Origin: Talinum fruticosum
Lineage: Eukaryota; Streptophyta; Magnoliopsida; Caryophyllales; Talinaceae
Reading direction: 5' to 3'
Assembly (NCBI GenBank): GCA_021018815.1
Contig: JAITYX010000131.1
Location: 186,001 to 250,000 of the forward strand
DNA: 64,000 nt
Shown here piece by piece: positions 23,098 to 35,170 of the stretch. The translations under genes were made by a program, and so were the position numbers. The notes beneath the pieces were generated by a model. That model had not been told where the DNA came from. It did no database searches and worked only from the letters and a program-made list of their open reading frames with translations. Position 1 is the stretch's first letter. Each line of letters starts with the position of its first letter.

Positions 23098-24400
23098 TGT
23101 GGTACTTCTTCAACCGATCCAGATTGGTGTACTGAAAAATCTCTTCTCCATCTAAATTAGTTAATTTTATTGCTCCGCCGGGTTAAATGCTGGTTAAGCA
23201 TGAATGAGCCCTGTCGGTTGGGCTTAAATTTCCCTTGTGGATCCTAAATTAGTGCTCTTACCTCTCTAAGGACCAAATCCCCAATTTGCAAGTTGCGGGG
23301 CTTAACCTTCTTATTGAATGCCCTAGGTATACGAGCTTGGTATATTTGGACATTACGCAAGGCGCTGAGGTGCCTCTTATCCAATAATACTAATTCCTCA
23401 TAATGTGCTTTAGCCCACTTAGCTTCGGAATCGACTCTCAGCAATTATCCTTAACGAAGGAATGACAATTTCAACTGGAAGGACTACTTCCATTCCATAG
23501 ACTAGAGAGTAAGGTGTTGCTCCCGTGGAGGATCTAATAGAAGTTCTATAACCCTACAAAGCAAAAGGTAATGTATCCGGCTAATCCTTATAAGTAATCG
23601 CCATTTTCTCCACTATCCTCCGGATATTCTTATTATCGGCTTCAATTGCTCCATTAGTCCGGGGACAATACGGAGAAGATTTGTGATGCCGGATTTCATA
23701 CTTAATTAACAAATTCATTACATCCTTCTTGAAATGAATACCATGGTCACTTATAAGCTCATGGGGCACTCCATAACGACGAGATAATATTCCGGGTGAT
23801 GAATTTGGCTACCTGTTTCGATGTCGAGGTTTCATAAGAAGTCTGCTTCTATCAATTTGGTGAAGTAGTTGATTGCTACTAACACAAATTCGTGACTACC
23901 TGTTCCTTTAGGAGTCACCTTGCTAATAATGTATATTCCCCAAATTGAAAACGACCAAAGTGAAGATAGAGTAGTGAGAAATGACGAGGGTTGGTGTTGT
24001 AAGTTTGCATACACCGACATTTATGGCACCTTCTAACAAAGTCATGACAGTTCGCTGCCATAGTTGACCAGTAATAACCAAGTCTCCGAACCTTCTAGAC
24101 CAACATTCTACCGTTCGCATTCTCCTCCATGAATCTCTTCTATGATGCGCTTTGCTTCATGTTGATTGACACAAGGTAAGATGATCCTAGAGTTAGTTTT
24201 CTTGAACAAGCGCCCCGATTCATGAAGAATTGTGCAGCCAACATCCTGATGGCTCGTTGAGCTCTAGGTGTGGAGTCCAAAGGATACTATTGCTTATCCA
24301 AGTACTTGATAAATATCATGATACCAACTAGTATGGTCAATATTAGACACTTCTAAGGTATAAACGTGTGTAGGTTGACTTCGTCACTCAATGTGGACGG
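23098..24400 (-). pseudogene. Tat element integrase, degenerate
   Basis: This is the end of gypsy pol. On the - strand the zinc-binding and core regions are recognisable: INYFTKLIEADFL (about 23832-23870), then SDHGIHFKKDVMNLL and KSSPYCPRTNGAIEADNK (23600-23755). The D-N/D-x35-E region is in PRTNGAIE. The C-terminal part reads RNLQIGDLVLREVRA (23250-23300), then reaches a stop; a frame-shifted NLDRLKKYH-like end lies near 23100. Many stops and frameshifts break it. Confidence 0.8.
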
Positions 24401-25400
24401 GCATTAAGTGAATGCTAGTAGGGAAATTGATCATGGATGCTAACTTAGCTAGTGCATCCGCAAATTAATTATCGTCCCTAAGAAGGTAGGTGAAAGAGAT
24501 CTTCTTAAAATGTTTAGATAATTTTGTTAAGTATGCTTGGTAGGGTGCCAAGGCTTCACTACGTACCTTCCACCTTTGTGAAATTTGGTTGATGTTAAAC
24601 CGTAATCACCGAAAACCCCGATATTCTTGACCACGATCTCTGTTGCAGCTTCAAGTCCCGTGATACAATCTTCATATTCTATAGTATTATTGGTGACCTC
24701 GAAGTCTAGTTTCACTGAAATGGGAGTATGTGCTCCCTCCAGGTGAGACTAAAAGAATTCCTACCCCAAAGCCCTTCTAATTGGAAGCACCATCAAAGTA
24801 CATTGTCCAAATGTCCACATCTACTTGTAAAATATCTTCATCCGGGAAGTCAAGGTGTTATTGTTGTGATTCGGGCATGGGTAGATCAGCTAAGAATTCC
24901 GACACTATCCTTCCTTTGATCAATTTTTGAGGAATAAACTTGAGTTTGAATTCCGATTGCATGACGAGTCCATCGCGCTATCTTACTACCGATAGTCGGT
25001 TGCTCAAGTATGTATTTAATAGGATTCATAGGTGCTACCACATGTACCGTGTGGACTAACATGTAGTTTCGAGCTTCTTGGTAGCCTAAACTAAAGCTAA
25101 AGATGTCTTCTCTAGTGGTGTATATCTAGTGTCGTAGTCTAGGAATTTCTTGCTATGATAGTAGATCGCACGTTCTTCTTTCCCATCTTGTTGAGCTAGA
25201 ATTGCTCCCATAGTTGTTTCCATTGTGGTGAGATATAAAAGTAAAAGTTTCCCTGATTGGGGTGGATAGCCGGATATTCCTTAACCTTCTCGAATGCTTG
25301 TTGGCACTCGGTATCCCAAATGCGTTCGAGTCCTTTCTTTAACTTCTTGAAAATGGGTTCACGGACTATAGTCGGTTTGGATATGAAACGACTAATGTAC
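24401..25400 (-). pseudogene. Tat element RNase H region, degenerate
   Basis: The - strand frame 24527-24715 starts KLDFEVTNNTIEYEDCITGL, the second half of the gypsy RNase H core (normally TNN.AEYEA). Upstream at 24950-25400 are remnants of the RT connection and RNase H start (the equivalent of the yeast-like YSDASDAAVGAVL region is not intact). Numerous stops are present. Confidence 0.72.
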
Positions 25401-26290
25401 TTTAAACGTCCTAGGAAACCCCTTATCTCTTTTTCCGTACTTGGTGCGGGGATCTCTTAAATTGCTTTGATCTCGGATGGATCAACTTCAATTCCTCTAA
25501 GACCGACAACATAGCCTAACAGTTTGCCAGAGGTTACCCCAAAGGCATACTTTTGAGGATTAAGGCACATGTTGTACTTTCTAAGTCTACGGAAGAACTT
25601 TCTCGAGTCGGGTAAGTGCCCTGCCTTGTCCTTGGATTTTATGATCATGTCATCTACATATACTTCAGCTTCTTTATGGATCATACCATGCGGTAGTATC
25701 GTTGCTATCCTCCGATACGTTGCACCCGTATTTTTAGCCCAAATGGTATCACCATATAACAGTAAGTCCCCTAATGAGTGATGAAGGTCATCTTTTCCAT
25801 GTCTTCTTCAGCCATCTTCACTTGGTTATACTCGGTGTAACCATCCATGAACGAGAGCAAAGCCTCGATCCACTTTATTATCTACCGGAAGATCGATATG
25901 AGGCAATGGGAAATCATCCTTAGGGTTGGCCTTGTTTAAATCCCCGAAGTCGACGCACATATGAACCTTGCCATCTTTCTTCAGGACTAGAACTATATTT
26001 GCTACTCACCGAGGATAGTGAACTACCTTAATAAACCCAACCTCCATATGTTTCGAACCTCTTCCTTAATCTTCAAGGCCCATTCTAGTTTCATCCTCCT
26101 CAACTTCGGCTTAGCATCCTCATAAAGCGGAATTTTGTGTTATGCTATACTCGGATCTATACTCGACATGTCTTTGTAGGACCATGCAAAGACATCGATG
26201 AATTCTGTAAGGAGTGAAGTGAATTGTTTCTACTCTTCCGGATCCAAAGGTTTCCCAATCTTAACCTCTTGGGGTTGATCGGCTGACCCC
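25401..26290 (-). pseudogene. Tat element reverse transcriptase, degenerate
   Basis: The best-preserved piece is the frame 25457-25684: EAEVYVDDMIIKSKDKAGHL, with the catalytic YVDD near 25650, followed by LRKYNMCLNPQKYAFGV and GKLLGYVV. Further into the domain (higher coordinates) the CVDFRDLNKANPKDDFPLPHID-type region and the AKPKLRRMKLEWALKIKEEV block are readable at about 25880-26150. No single frame spans the domain. Confidence 0.85.
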
Positions 26291-27270
26291 ATATCAATTA
26301 TTATTATTTCCTCTATTATTGGTGAGCGATTTTCATAATCTTCCATAGTCTGTTATTAATTCTTTAGAAATTTCTTGTTCATCATTAGAGGCAAAACAAT
26401 TAAGAACAAGAGGAGGCAAAGAGTAAGTAAAAAGATTCACTTTATTGAACGAGGAAACGAGTACATTGAACTTAGAAATAGAATTGGAAACAACGGAACT
26501 AGAAACAACAGAAGAAGAAGAAGAAGAAGTATAAGCCCTACCACTAGACTCGAGAAGAGGATGCACTCCTAGGCTAACAGACAAATTCTTGGCCTTCCTC
26601 GGTATCAATCCAAGTAATATGCTTAGACCCTTCTATATCAGCATTGGCAATGAACCTAGAAGGATCGAAGCTGCGGATGCGACATACCTTGCGACAACAC
26701 TAAGGCCGAGTTCCCTCCTAGATTACCCTCTCAGCCGAAGACAAGGCCAAAAAGATTGTTTCTAGCGAGACCGATTCGAGTCTAATATGGACTATCCCTC
26801 TTTGAGGAGGTGAGGTGCCTCGTCTTCTAGAATATAGCAGTCATTGAAGATCTCTAAACCAGGTACTAAAATACACTTCTCCTTGATTTAATATGGCTCG
26901 GGAAAAAGGAAAGTTGTCTCCTTCTCTAAGAAATTGTCCATTCGGGGTATAAAGAAAGGGTTGAATAGATGGACTGTGTGTGGTGCAGTCCTCTTCACTT
27001 GGGCTTCCCACTGGGCTTGAGCTATTTCCTTAGTGGTAGGTTGATAGCCTAGTCCAAAGTTATAGTTGTTAGTGGGTTCAAGGGGTTGAAAAATAGGGTG
27101 GTATGCCCTTCGGCTTGCAATAAGATCTAGAAAATACCCCTTCTTCCTAAGCATTGATTGGACACTGGGGTTGCTGAAAGAGTTAAAGGTAAAAGGTGCT
27201 TCATCCCTTTCTAAAGCAGACAACGGTTTCCAATCCGTAAAGTTCTTCATCATTAGCATCGTGCTCAATC
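26291..27270 (-). pseudogene. Tat pol linker between protease and RT
   Basis: The frame 26888-27268 reads FNSFSNPSVQSMLRKKGYF and NFGLGYQPTTKEIAQAQW. The GLGY(R/Q)PT phrase is typical of the protease-RT linker of Tat-lineage pol (from memory). Frame 26333-26608 carries a polyserine run (positions 26500-26535, an AGA/AAG trinucleotide run on the + strand). No enzymatic motif is visible. Confidence 0.65.
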
Positions 27271-28060
27271 TCTACTACGAGACTCTTTGGAAGTGATAGT
27301 AGCACAAAGATTATCCCCAGTTAATAGTTATGACTTGACCTTTGATGATCATTTTGACCTTCGATGCATTGTAGAGGGCACTCTGCTCAATGATCGTGCA
27401 ACCAAGGGCGTCCTAGAAGTAGATTGAAAGTGGCTGGGATATCTAAGAGTTTAAATTCGATGTTCCTCTCAACTGGCCCTATATTGAATGGTAAGTTCAC
27501 TTGTTCCCAAGACTGTTCTTCTAGAATTATCATAAGCTCGAAGATGAAGAGTCCGCTTAGACAGATTGGTGCTCCCTAATTCCTAACCTTTTAATAGTTC
27601 TCTAGGGGCACACATTGATTGCTGATCCATTGTCCACCAAGGTTAAGGGAACAAACTTGGTGATGCAAGTTACTGATTAAGTAAAGGGCATTATTGTGTG
27701 CAATGCCTTCTTGTGGGAGATTCTTCGATCAAAAGTAATGGTTTCATCCCCATTGTTAACCAATCCTACCACTTCCTCCGGCAAGGTTTCGGGGAAACTT
27801 CAATCTTACTGAGTGCGTCAATTAAAGCTTGCCTATGTTTCGGGAAGCGAGATATTAATTGCTCGATTGAAATATCGGCTTTTAATTTACGGAGTTGTTT
27901 AAGGATTGGGTCTCCTTCCTTTACAACTTCGAGGCTCTTTTGGGGCTTCCCGAGTCTGTTGGGACCTAAGGGTGTATTGTGCCATCCCGATCTAGTAAGA
28001 AACCGAACAACGGGGCTCTTAGTGTTTCCCAAAAGTCTTATTCTAAGGGTGGTGTGCCCT
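27271..28060 (-). pseudogene. Tat protease and upstream linker, degenerate
   Basis: The aspartic protease motif VDNGSAINVCPL is at about 27612-27650; the usual form is DxGS, so the catalytic Asp seems kept. The C-terminal LLLGRPWLHD is at about 27390-27425. Upstream, frame 27766-28032 has DPILKQLRKLKADISIEQLI and KHRQALIDAL, the conserved segment before protease in Tat elements. A stop inside the protease and frame changes inactivate it. Confidence 0.78.
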
Positions 28061-28179
28061 AGAAATCATCACTATTATTATCATCACTTCTTGTTTTAAA
28101 GAAATTTTCTTCATCACTTACCCACAGCCCCTAGACTTCGGATCCAATGGAGGTAGGCTAAAAGCGGTTGTGATTCGTC

Positions 28180-29793
28180 AATATCTCGGATAAAAATAGA
28201 AGGATCCCACTGCTTGTATAGGTTCGGTAAAGATGGCTAAGGTGCCGCTAAAAGGGTTTTTATTGTTGCTTGGTTTCTAAGAGGCCTTAGGCGGGGGTAA
28301 TTGGCCATTTTGAAACATGTCTTCTAGTTTGTTCTTGAGTGTCCAATCGAAACATGTCTTCTAGTTTGTTCTTGAATATCCAACACCATTCGAGTATCAT
28401 GTCCTCGTGCACAATGGTATTTACAAAATTTTCCTGCGTCCCAATTCTTAGACTGTTTTGCGATTTTTGATTACTGCTCTAATAGGTGGCACTTGTATTT
28501 TCCCTTTTTCTAAGAGACGGTTAAGGGCTTAAGCATAAGTAGTATCCATAGGAGTGTAGTCGGTATACCGTTAAGGGCATTGACATCTACACCCCTAGTA
28601 GCATTACTAGCATTGGAGGTTTTCTTATCTTTAGAATGATGATTACCTCTATATTTGGTAGTGACTTTTGTGGTCGCGGTGGACGGTTCTTCTTCTATCG
28701 AGCAAACCAGGCATCTTTGAGGGTCGAAAAGTTCATCATCGGTAGGAATTTGAGGTGTTGATTATAATTGAGTTGAAGGTACTTCACGATGATGTAGACT
28801 TGATCCTTCTAGGAGGGTCGATCAACTATGTGGGCTGCCTTTGCTGACCATCTAGTTAGGAAATCGGTGAAGCTCTCCTTCTCGCCTTGCTTGATTAATT
28901 CCGAGTCTATAAGAGTAACAGGTAGATCCGTGTTATAGGAGTATTAATGGAGGAACTCCTTGCACAAATCTGTCCAATTGGCAACCTTGAGTGGGTCAAT
29001 CACATTGTACCCCTTCATGACATCGAGTATCAAATGTCCAGGGGAAAATGATGTGGTAAGTGTCTTCGGGAATTTTCTTAAGAGTCATTGCTCCCAAGAA
29101 GTTGCGTACGTGATGATGTGTATTCTCGGAACCTTTGATCTTAATATCGGGCATGGTAAACTTAGGAGGTAGTTTACTCGTTGGGGATTGAAGTAAACCC
29201 CTTATGATCGAAATAATGATTGGTGAAAATGGAGGACTCCTCAATATCCATTCTATCCGATTTATACGGGAATCGGATCGAGTTTCGGATTCGAGCTTAG
29301 GGGATTCATAGGACTATTTGGATAAGATTGGACAGGTGAAGGTGGTATAACCAAAGCCATTTCCCTTTTCACACGCTCGGCTTCTTTGGCCTCTTCTCTT
29401 CGAAACGTTCGGCTTCTTTATCTCTCTTACTATCCTCAATAGCTCTGTATGATTTCCTGATATAGAGGATATATGTTCCTCTTGATCACTCAACCTGGGT
29501 TCCACTTTAGCTATATTTTCCTTAAGCATACCGAGGTTAAGATACTGTTCGGGATTGGGATCTATTGGAAGGGAACTCTTTTTAGGTATTGTCTTAGAAT
29601 AAGGAGTGGATTGTGACGGTGTAGTATGCACTGAAGCTTGTCGCACCGGTGTAGACCGCAGAGTAGAAAAAGTGAAGATGTGTCGGAATCCTTGGTGAGA
29701 CGTTCTAATCTTTTAGAGCTTGGATTCCAGCGATACTTGGTTATCGTAGACTTCCCTATTCTCGCAACCCAAAGGATGAGGTTTAGCGAGCAT
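28180..29793 (-). pseudogene. gag: Tat gag, degenerate
   Basis: A plausible start ATG (reverse complement of 29791-29793) opens MLAKPHPLGCENREV. Recognisable blocks follow: a coiled-coil-prone N-terminal part (29314-29646), then PPKFTMPDIKIKGSENTHHH (29090-29160) and the capsid core (about 28690-28990: NWTDLCKEFLHQY, ELIKQGEKESFTDFLTRW). A zinc knuckle FCKYHCARGHDT lies at about 28400-28440; its last cysteine is missing (CX2HX4GHDTxxC expected). A 37-bp tandem duplication at 28310-28383 lies just past the knuckle. Stops and frameshifts are present. Confidence 0.82.
28310..28383. repeat. 37-bp tandem duplication in Tat gag
   Basis: GAAACATGTCTTCTAGTTTG is repeated at 28310 and 28347, with TTCTTGA.T.TCCAA following in each copy. 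It directly follows the zinc-knuckle region on the - strand and shifts the frame by one base. Confidence 0.85.
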
Positions 29794-31009
29794 ATGAGAG
29801 AAGATCACTTTTAGGAGGAAGGGACTTAAGTGCAAGACTCGAAGAGACTAAGGATGCTTTTTATTTAAAGAATGCAATGGTGATATGATCCTTAAAGAAA
29901 AGATGCTTCCTATATGATAATGCATTTTCCTATACGAAATGAACTTTAGACTAAATGCAAAATGAAAATGACGAGACTTATCTATCCTAATATGAAATGA
30001 TTGTATTTGGGCTAATGCAAATGGACTCACTTAATATGAGATGATTTTATTTGGCTAATGCAAATGAACTCACTTAATATGAGATGATTTTATTTGATTA
30101 ATGAAAATGGACTCACTTAATATGCGATGATTTTATTTGGCTAATACAAATGGATTCACTTAATACGGGATGATTTTATTTCGCTAATGCAAATTGACTC
30201 ACTTAATACGGGATGATTTTATTTGGTTAATGCAAATGGACTCATTTAATATGAGATGATGCAAATGGAATGTGATAATGCAAAGAAAATAAAAAGGACT
30301 TGGACAATAAGAAAAAGGAACTTTCGGTAAGCCCGTTTACAAAACAACTACTTAGGCTACTAGGAGGATAATTTTAGGATGACACGGAAAGTGCAAACAC
30401 TTGGACCAACCCTAATAAGAAAAAGGCGTTTTGACTTTTAGCTAAATGCACATAACGGATCGACTCTAGGACTTTATTAAAGTGTTTTATTTTCACCCGT
30501 GCAAGGGTCTAATCAAGCACTCCTCACCTATTCCTAAAGGCTCACAAACAAAGATTAAATCTAAAAACACATGCACTCATTCAAGCATGGACATGAAGTT
30601 TGCGGGAAAACCTAGAAGTCTAAAAGTTCTATGGCCCAAAAGTTCAAGAGTTTAGATACATGGTGATACGTAGTCCAAGAATTTGGTCCCCATGGGTTGC
30701 ACGGATAACGATACCAACCAGAATTCCAGTGCCTCTTAGTGAACAAAAAGGTTTAGCCCAAGATGGTGTGCTACTAGGGAGGAGGTATCGTTTGCTCGAG
30801 CAATCAAGCCTAGTTTAGCCCACTTACGAGGAATCAATGGGAGCCTTTCTCCGGAAAGGGTAAATAAGGGGTACAATAAAGTTTTCCTAGTGGTCCAAAA
30901 CAATATTTAATCTAGTTCAAAGGTTGCTAAATGCGGGATGCCGATGCTAGCACAACATAAAAACACACCACTCAAATTTTCAAGTTTTTCCCTCTTAATA
31001 AAAAGTCTA
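29794..31009 (-). other. Tat 5' untranslated leader
   Basis: This lies between the primer-binding site and gag. I see no coding motif. It contains the 43-bp minisatellite at 29990-30265. Confidence 0.6.
29990..30265. repeat. 43-bp minisatellite in the Tat leader, about 6 copies
   Basis: The unit combines ACTCACTTAATATGAGATGA, TTTTATTTGG and CTAATGCAAATGG and repeats head to tail about six times with single-base changes. The first and last copies are partial. Confidence 0.9.
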
Positions 31010-31027
31010 TCCCTAGTGGAGTCGCCA
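31010..31027 (-). promoter_or_regulatory. Primer-binding site of the Tat element
   Basis: On the - strand it reads TGGCGACTCCACTAGGGA, three bases after the 5' LTR. TGG at the start pairs with the CCA end of a tRNA. GGCGACTCC-type sites are usual in Tat/Ogre elements and are thought to use a tRNA-Arg (from memory). Confidence 0.82.
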
Positions 31028-31030
31028 CTC

Positions 31031-33021
31031 TAGGAACCACGGCCTAGGGCGGACCCCGGGCTGAGCTTCCCCACCTGCCTTTCGGCATAAGGGTTTTAGA
31101 AAGTGGAAAGGATGATTTTAGTGTATTGAAGATGAATTTTAGAAAGTGAGGATTAACCTTTTATTAAGATTTTCCGAATTTCATTAATCTAACTAATAAA
31201 AATTTGAATGGCGTTTTTATTAACCTTTTAATTTATAAATTATTTTCAGAATTCCCGGGATCTTATTTTCTAATTAAGGAATTAACGATATTAGGTTATG
31301 GTTCTCGTTGTGAGGCTTTAGGGCCAGATTGATGTAAGAAGTGAATGCGGACCGAAGCCACCACGACCGACCTCGCGGTGTTGGCCGTGGGTGCACCGAG
31401 GGAAGGCGAGGCGCCAGCCGAGAGGCCATGGCTGGTGAAACCAGCCTCGGTCTCTACCCATTGGACAAATCCAGAACCTAACATTAATTTTCCTGCAACC
31501 GGAAAATACCGAGATACGATTTTGTGTAGATCAAAACATAAAATAAAGGAGTGGTCAGTGAGTTTTTAAGAAGAGAAAACTAATAAAAAATAAAAAAGAA
31601 AATTTGTCTCTCGATCTTAGTATGGGAAAACCAAGATCGAAAAAGGCTAAAAATTGACTCCATTGGTCTTGAACCGAGAATCCGATTCGGGGCGAGGGTA
31701 CGAAACATAGGGATAAACCCATCCTTTTCGCCCCTCCGAAGACGGCCATTACTAGTTTGAGTAGCGTGTTAATAATGATGTAAGAAAACAAGCATACAAC
31801 ATGCAAAGCAAAATCAAAGCAACCAGAACATAGTAAGGAAAACAATAAAGAAAAGTGGTAAAGAAAGTAATAAAGGAAATAAAAGTGAGAAATAAAAAGA
31901 TTACATGGGGGGGATTAAAATGATTACATCTCTTAAACCACAATACTGTAAGTAATAAAACAAAAACAAAAATAATCATTCAAAGGTTGAAATATGGCCC
32001 TCGGGTTGCCTCACCTTGCTAATCTAGATCTCGACACCGGATTTCTCGATGCAATAATGACAATCCAAAGAAAAGGGGCTAGTTTTGTGAATTGTGTCCG
32101 AGGTAGGGTATTTAACATTTGAATGAGTGCCTAGAGTTTAGAATAATCGAATATTCTTTACTTCTTTACACGAATTCAATGGTGAAAGATGAATGCTTAT
32201 AGAAATTTTAGTAGAGTGACGTTTAGGTGAGAGTATTTAGATTGGCTTTCAACGACGTAATGTTAAGGCAAGAAGCCAGTATAGAAATGAGAGCCATACG
32301 TCTCTATTTATAGGAGAGGACCTAGGTCACAAATGACCTAGAGTTTGCCTCTTATCGGCCGTCCAAACAACTGAAATAAAACCGGGCCAAATCCTAAGAG
32401 ACGAGAACCGGATCAGCAAAAGGATAAAAACGTATAGAACAGGATAAAAGGAGAAGGCGAGCGCCGACCAACAAGACTCTCCTAGGGTTTTGTGCCCTAT
32501 TTGTGTCTCCAAGGACTCTCCAAGCTCAAAACGCAGCGTTCCACCATGCTTCTAGAAGGCGGCCGCCGACCACGACGTCGTTTAGAGGGTAAAAGCTTCT
32601 AGCCTCTTATGGGTTGTCTCGTGAAGCTTGAAACACACCACTTTAATACTATTGATCATGAAATGCAACGCTTTAACGTTGTCTTAAGGTCTTCGACTCC
32701 TTATCCGATTTGGACAAAAGTAGAATGTGATATTTACGCACTTGGAATTTCCTAGGCACATAACATGGGACTCTACAATCTCTAAAGGCTTAGCCCGACT
32801 CTTGGACGGTCCGAAAGAAAAGAGGATTTATGGATGACCCAAGGTAAAAGGCTGTTTATTTAGTGCTAGGGGTTCTTTGTGGTTTCTTGGATTATGTTGC
32901 ACTCGGTCGATCATAGTTCGAGATCCAAAATCCACAAATAGGACTCGGGATTATCTCATCGGGCCAACAAACAAAACACAAAAATAATGAAATAAAGGAC
33001 GACACTTTTTAGGTGTCTATA
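31031..33021 (-). repeat. 5' LTR of the Tat element (1991 bp)
   Basis: This is the homologue of 7779-10086. The outer end has mutated to TATAGACACC, and the inner end is TTCCTA followed by GAG and the PBS. The TATA box on the - strand is at 32304-32313, followed downstream by the palindromic CCTAGGTCA...TGACCTAG near 32327-32341. It carries one copy of the block duplicated in the other LTR. Confidence 0.92.
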
Positions 33022-33519
33022 AGTAGAAAAAAAAGGATCATTTGACTCATAATGAGACCGAGCTATGAGTTATAAATTTTATGAGTGTGTTTTGAGTCAC
33101 TCGGACACCTTACTCGAGTCGGACTCAAATTATTAGCAAAATGGACATCAAATTATAAATGGAGAATCTCATAAATGTCTTTGAAAACTCTTTCTTCTCT
33201 CTCTCGTCATGCGAACAGTCGAGTAGAAACCAGTCGTTCGAAGAAAGCGGATCGAGAAAACTAGCGGTTACTTGCATAGAGTAACTCAATGGTGTGATAA
33301 CCGTTGCTTGGTAAGCTGGGTCAAAAAGTCGGTTGGAAGCCTTTTCTCGCTATAAATAACATCGATTCACTTTCTTTCTTCTACTTTGCCTACTTATTGC
33401 TTGCTATCTCACTTTCTTTGCTCTCAATGATCAATTACTAACTCGTACTCTCTTTCTGTCTTTGATTCTTAATTCTCTCTACTCTTTACTCTCTCTCGTT
33501 TCTCTCAAACTCTCTAACC
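33022..33519 (+). promoter_or_regulatory. copia-1 internal promoter-like leader before the extra ORF
   Basis: This is the continuation of copia-1 after the Tat insertion. It includes GAGCTATGAGTTAT and GTCACTCGGACAC (about 33060-33105), shared with copia-2, -3 and -4. A TATA box (CTATAAATAA, 33350-33359) precedes a CT-rich leader and an ATG at 33520. The same arrangement is found in all four copies. Confidence 0.6.
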
Positions 33520-35170
33520 ATGCCTAAGAGAAGATTCGCTTTTGAAGGAGGTTCGGCCACCAAGAAGGCCAAAACCAAATGCTCTCGGGCTGAGACTTCG
33601 CAAGGAAAAGGCAAGGAGCCCGCCTTCGAAGGCCTAAAGTACAACGTCGCCTAACACTTCATTACGGACAACAAGTTCTTTCCAAAAATCTCCTTTTCCT
33701 GGTTGAAACACATCCTCAAAGCTGGTGTGTACTCATATCTTTGTTTACGTGAGTATATTTACACAGCCATTTGTGACAAAATTCTATACTAACATGTCGG
33801 TCAGCAACAACATCATTTCTTCGAGTCGTTCCGGGTAAGACAGTTAGAATTAATCTCTCTTTACTTCATAGACTTTTCCAAGTAAAGTCTCTGTTTCTCA
33901 ACTCCAATCCAATTCCTTTGAATGAAATTGCTGATGATTTCTTTACAAAATACGTCAAAGAGCCTCATCCAGTCCGGAAAAAAATTTTCTATGACTCGGA
34001 TGACCTCGAAGCCGGGCTTCGGGTTTCATTCCGATGAGGACATTCTTCTCCTACTACTGTCTAAAGAGAACCCTAACCCTAAAGTCTTAAAGGTTCTCTA
34101 TGACGTTCTCAAGGGCTACGAAGTAGACCTCTTTCCTTACATCTTGGAGCAAATAGTCTCTGTTCCCTCTTATTCTAAGAAGACTCCATATCCTTTTGGA
34201 GCTCTTCTCACTCGTTGTTTTCACTCGGTTTCAAGTCCCTCTTCTTTCTAAACCTACCGAGGTCTTGGAGCCTAATGTTTGATCAGGGCGGAGTAAACTT
34301 ATTGGTCTTGGATACCGGGAAGTCAAGCCGGGTGTCCGGGTTCATTCGTCTGCGTTACCACCTCCTCCTCCTCCACCTTAGACTCAAACAACTCCAAAGG
34401 TACCATGTTTGCCTGTTGGACCCTCTACTTCTCTACCTGCTCCCTCTGTTGAGCTTCTTGAAAAAGTGGCCGATAAGCTTGCCTCTCTTGCTTTAGAGTT
34501 GAAATTAACTCGAGCTCTTTACCAACTCGACTTTGATGCAAAGCCAGGCTCGGATTTAGCTAAAGCAGAGTCATGATTTGATTTCGAGCTCAAGGAGGTC
34601 ATTAAGTAACAACGCGATCAAATTTAGTGCCTCCAAGAAAGAAGATTAAAGGCATCCGAGGACTCGGAATCCTCCGAGACATCCGAGGAGTCCTCCAGCC
34701 CTTCTAAGTCTAACTCGGAAGAAGCTAAAGAAGAAATTAAAGAAGGACACAAGGAAGCTGAAGAAGGAGCGAGAGGAATAAGAAAAGAAGGAATAAGTTA
34801 TCCAACGTGAGGACTAGGGCAGCCTAGAACTCGAGTTGATCTCTTCGGATCACACTCGAGTGCCTCGAAGAGGCTGGTGAAGTTGGTCGATCCAAAGCCC
34901 TTGCTCTCGGAACTTGAGATAGCAGCGGTCTTTAAGGAAAAAGAAGAAGAAAAGAAGTAGAAGAGCTTGCTCTGGTTCATAGAACCCGGATCCCACCTCC
35001 GCTCGATATACTACTGCGATGCCACCTCGCCCGGTTACCTCCACTCAAGCTTATAGGCGCGAGGCACACGGCTCGTTCGGAACTTCTCGCCAAACTGCTC
35101 CTCTCTCCTAATTTCAAACATAGAATTCTGTTTTTCTTGTTTTCATTGTTTTTGTCCAACATCTTATGTA
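33520..35170 (+). pseudogene. copia-1 extra ORF after pol, degenerate
   Basis: The start MPKRRFAFEGGSATKKAKTK carries a basic KKxK cluster. Next comes FITDNKFFPKISFSWLKHIL (about 33658-33717), the family's most conserved block. Later pieces include NPNPKVLKVLYDVLKGYEVD (34066-34125), then LFPYILEQ. The distal part is a Ser/Glu-rich acidic region (about 34640-34790) and a Pro/Ser-rich end. No transmembrane segment or signal peptide is evident, so I would not call it an envelope protein although it occupies that place. Several stops break it. Function unknown. Confidence 0.65.

Larger units (their letters stand above)
7779..33021 (-). mobile_element. Tat/Ogre-type Ty3/gypsy element, 25.2 kb, with nested insertions
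   Basis: On the - strand the element begins TGTAGACACC (degenerate copy at 33021), and the second LTR starts identically at 10086. The flanks are AGTAG at 7774-7778 and AGTAG at 33022-33026, a perfect 5-bp target duplication. The 5' LTR (31031-33021), a PBS with TGGCGACTCC (31010-31027), a PPT with AAAGTGGGGG (10087-10101) and the 3' LTR (7779-10086) are all present. Gag-PR-RT-RH-IN run from about 29.8 kb down to 23.1 kb, in gypsy order. Two opposite-strand extra ORFs lie between IN and the 3' LTR. Three insertions (11484-13087, 14746-16882, 18499-22198) add about 7.4 kb, so the element itself was about 17.8 kb. The TGTAGACACC end, PBS and motifs fit the Tat lineage as I know it. Confidence 0.92.

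Noticed and set aside
29990..30265. Possible CRISPR-like array
   Set aside because: The 43-bp units are contiguous tandem repeats without distinct spacers, in a plant retrotransposon leader.
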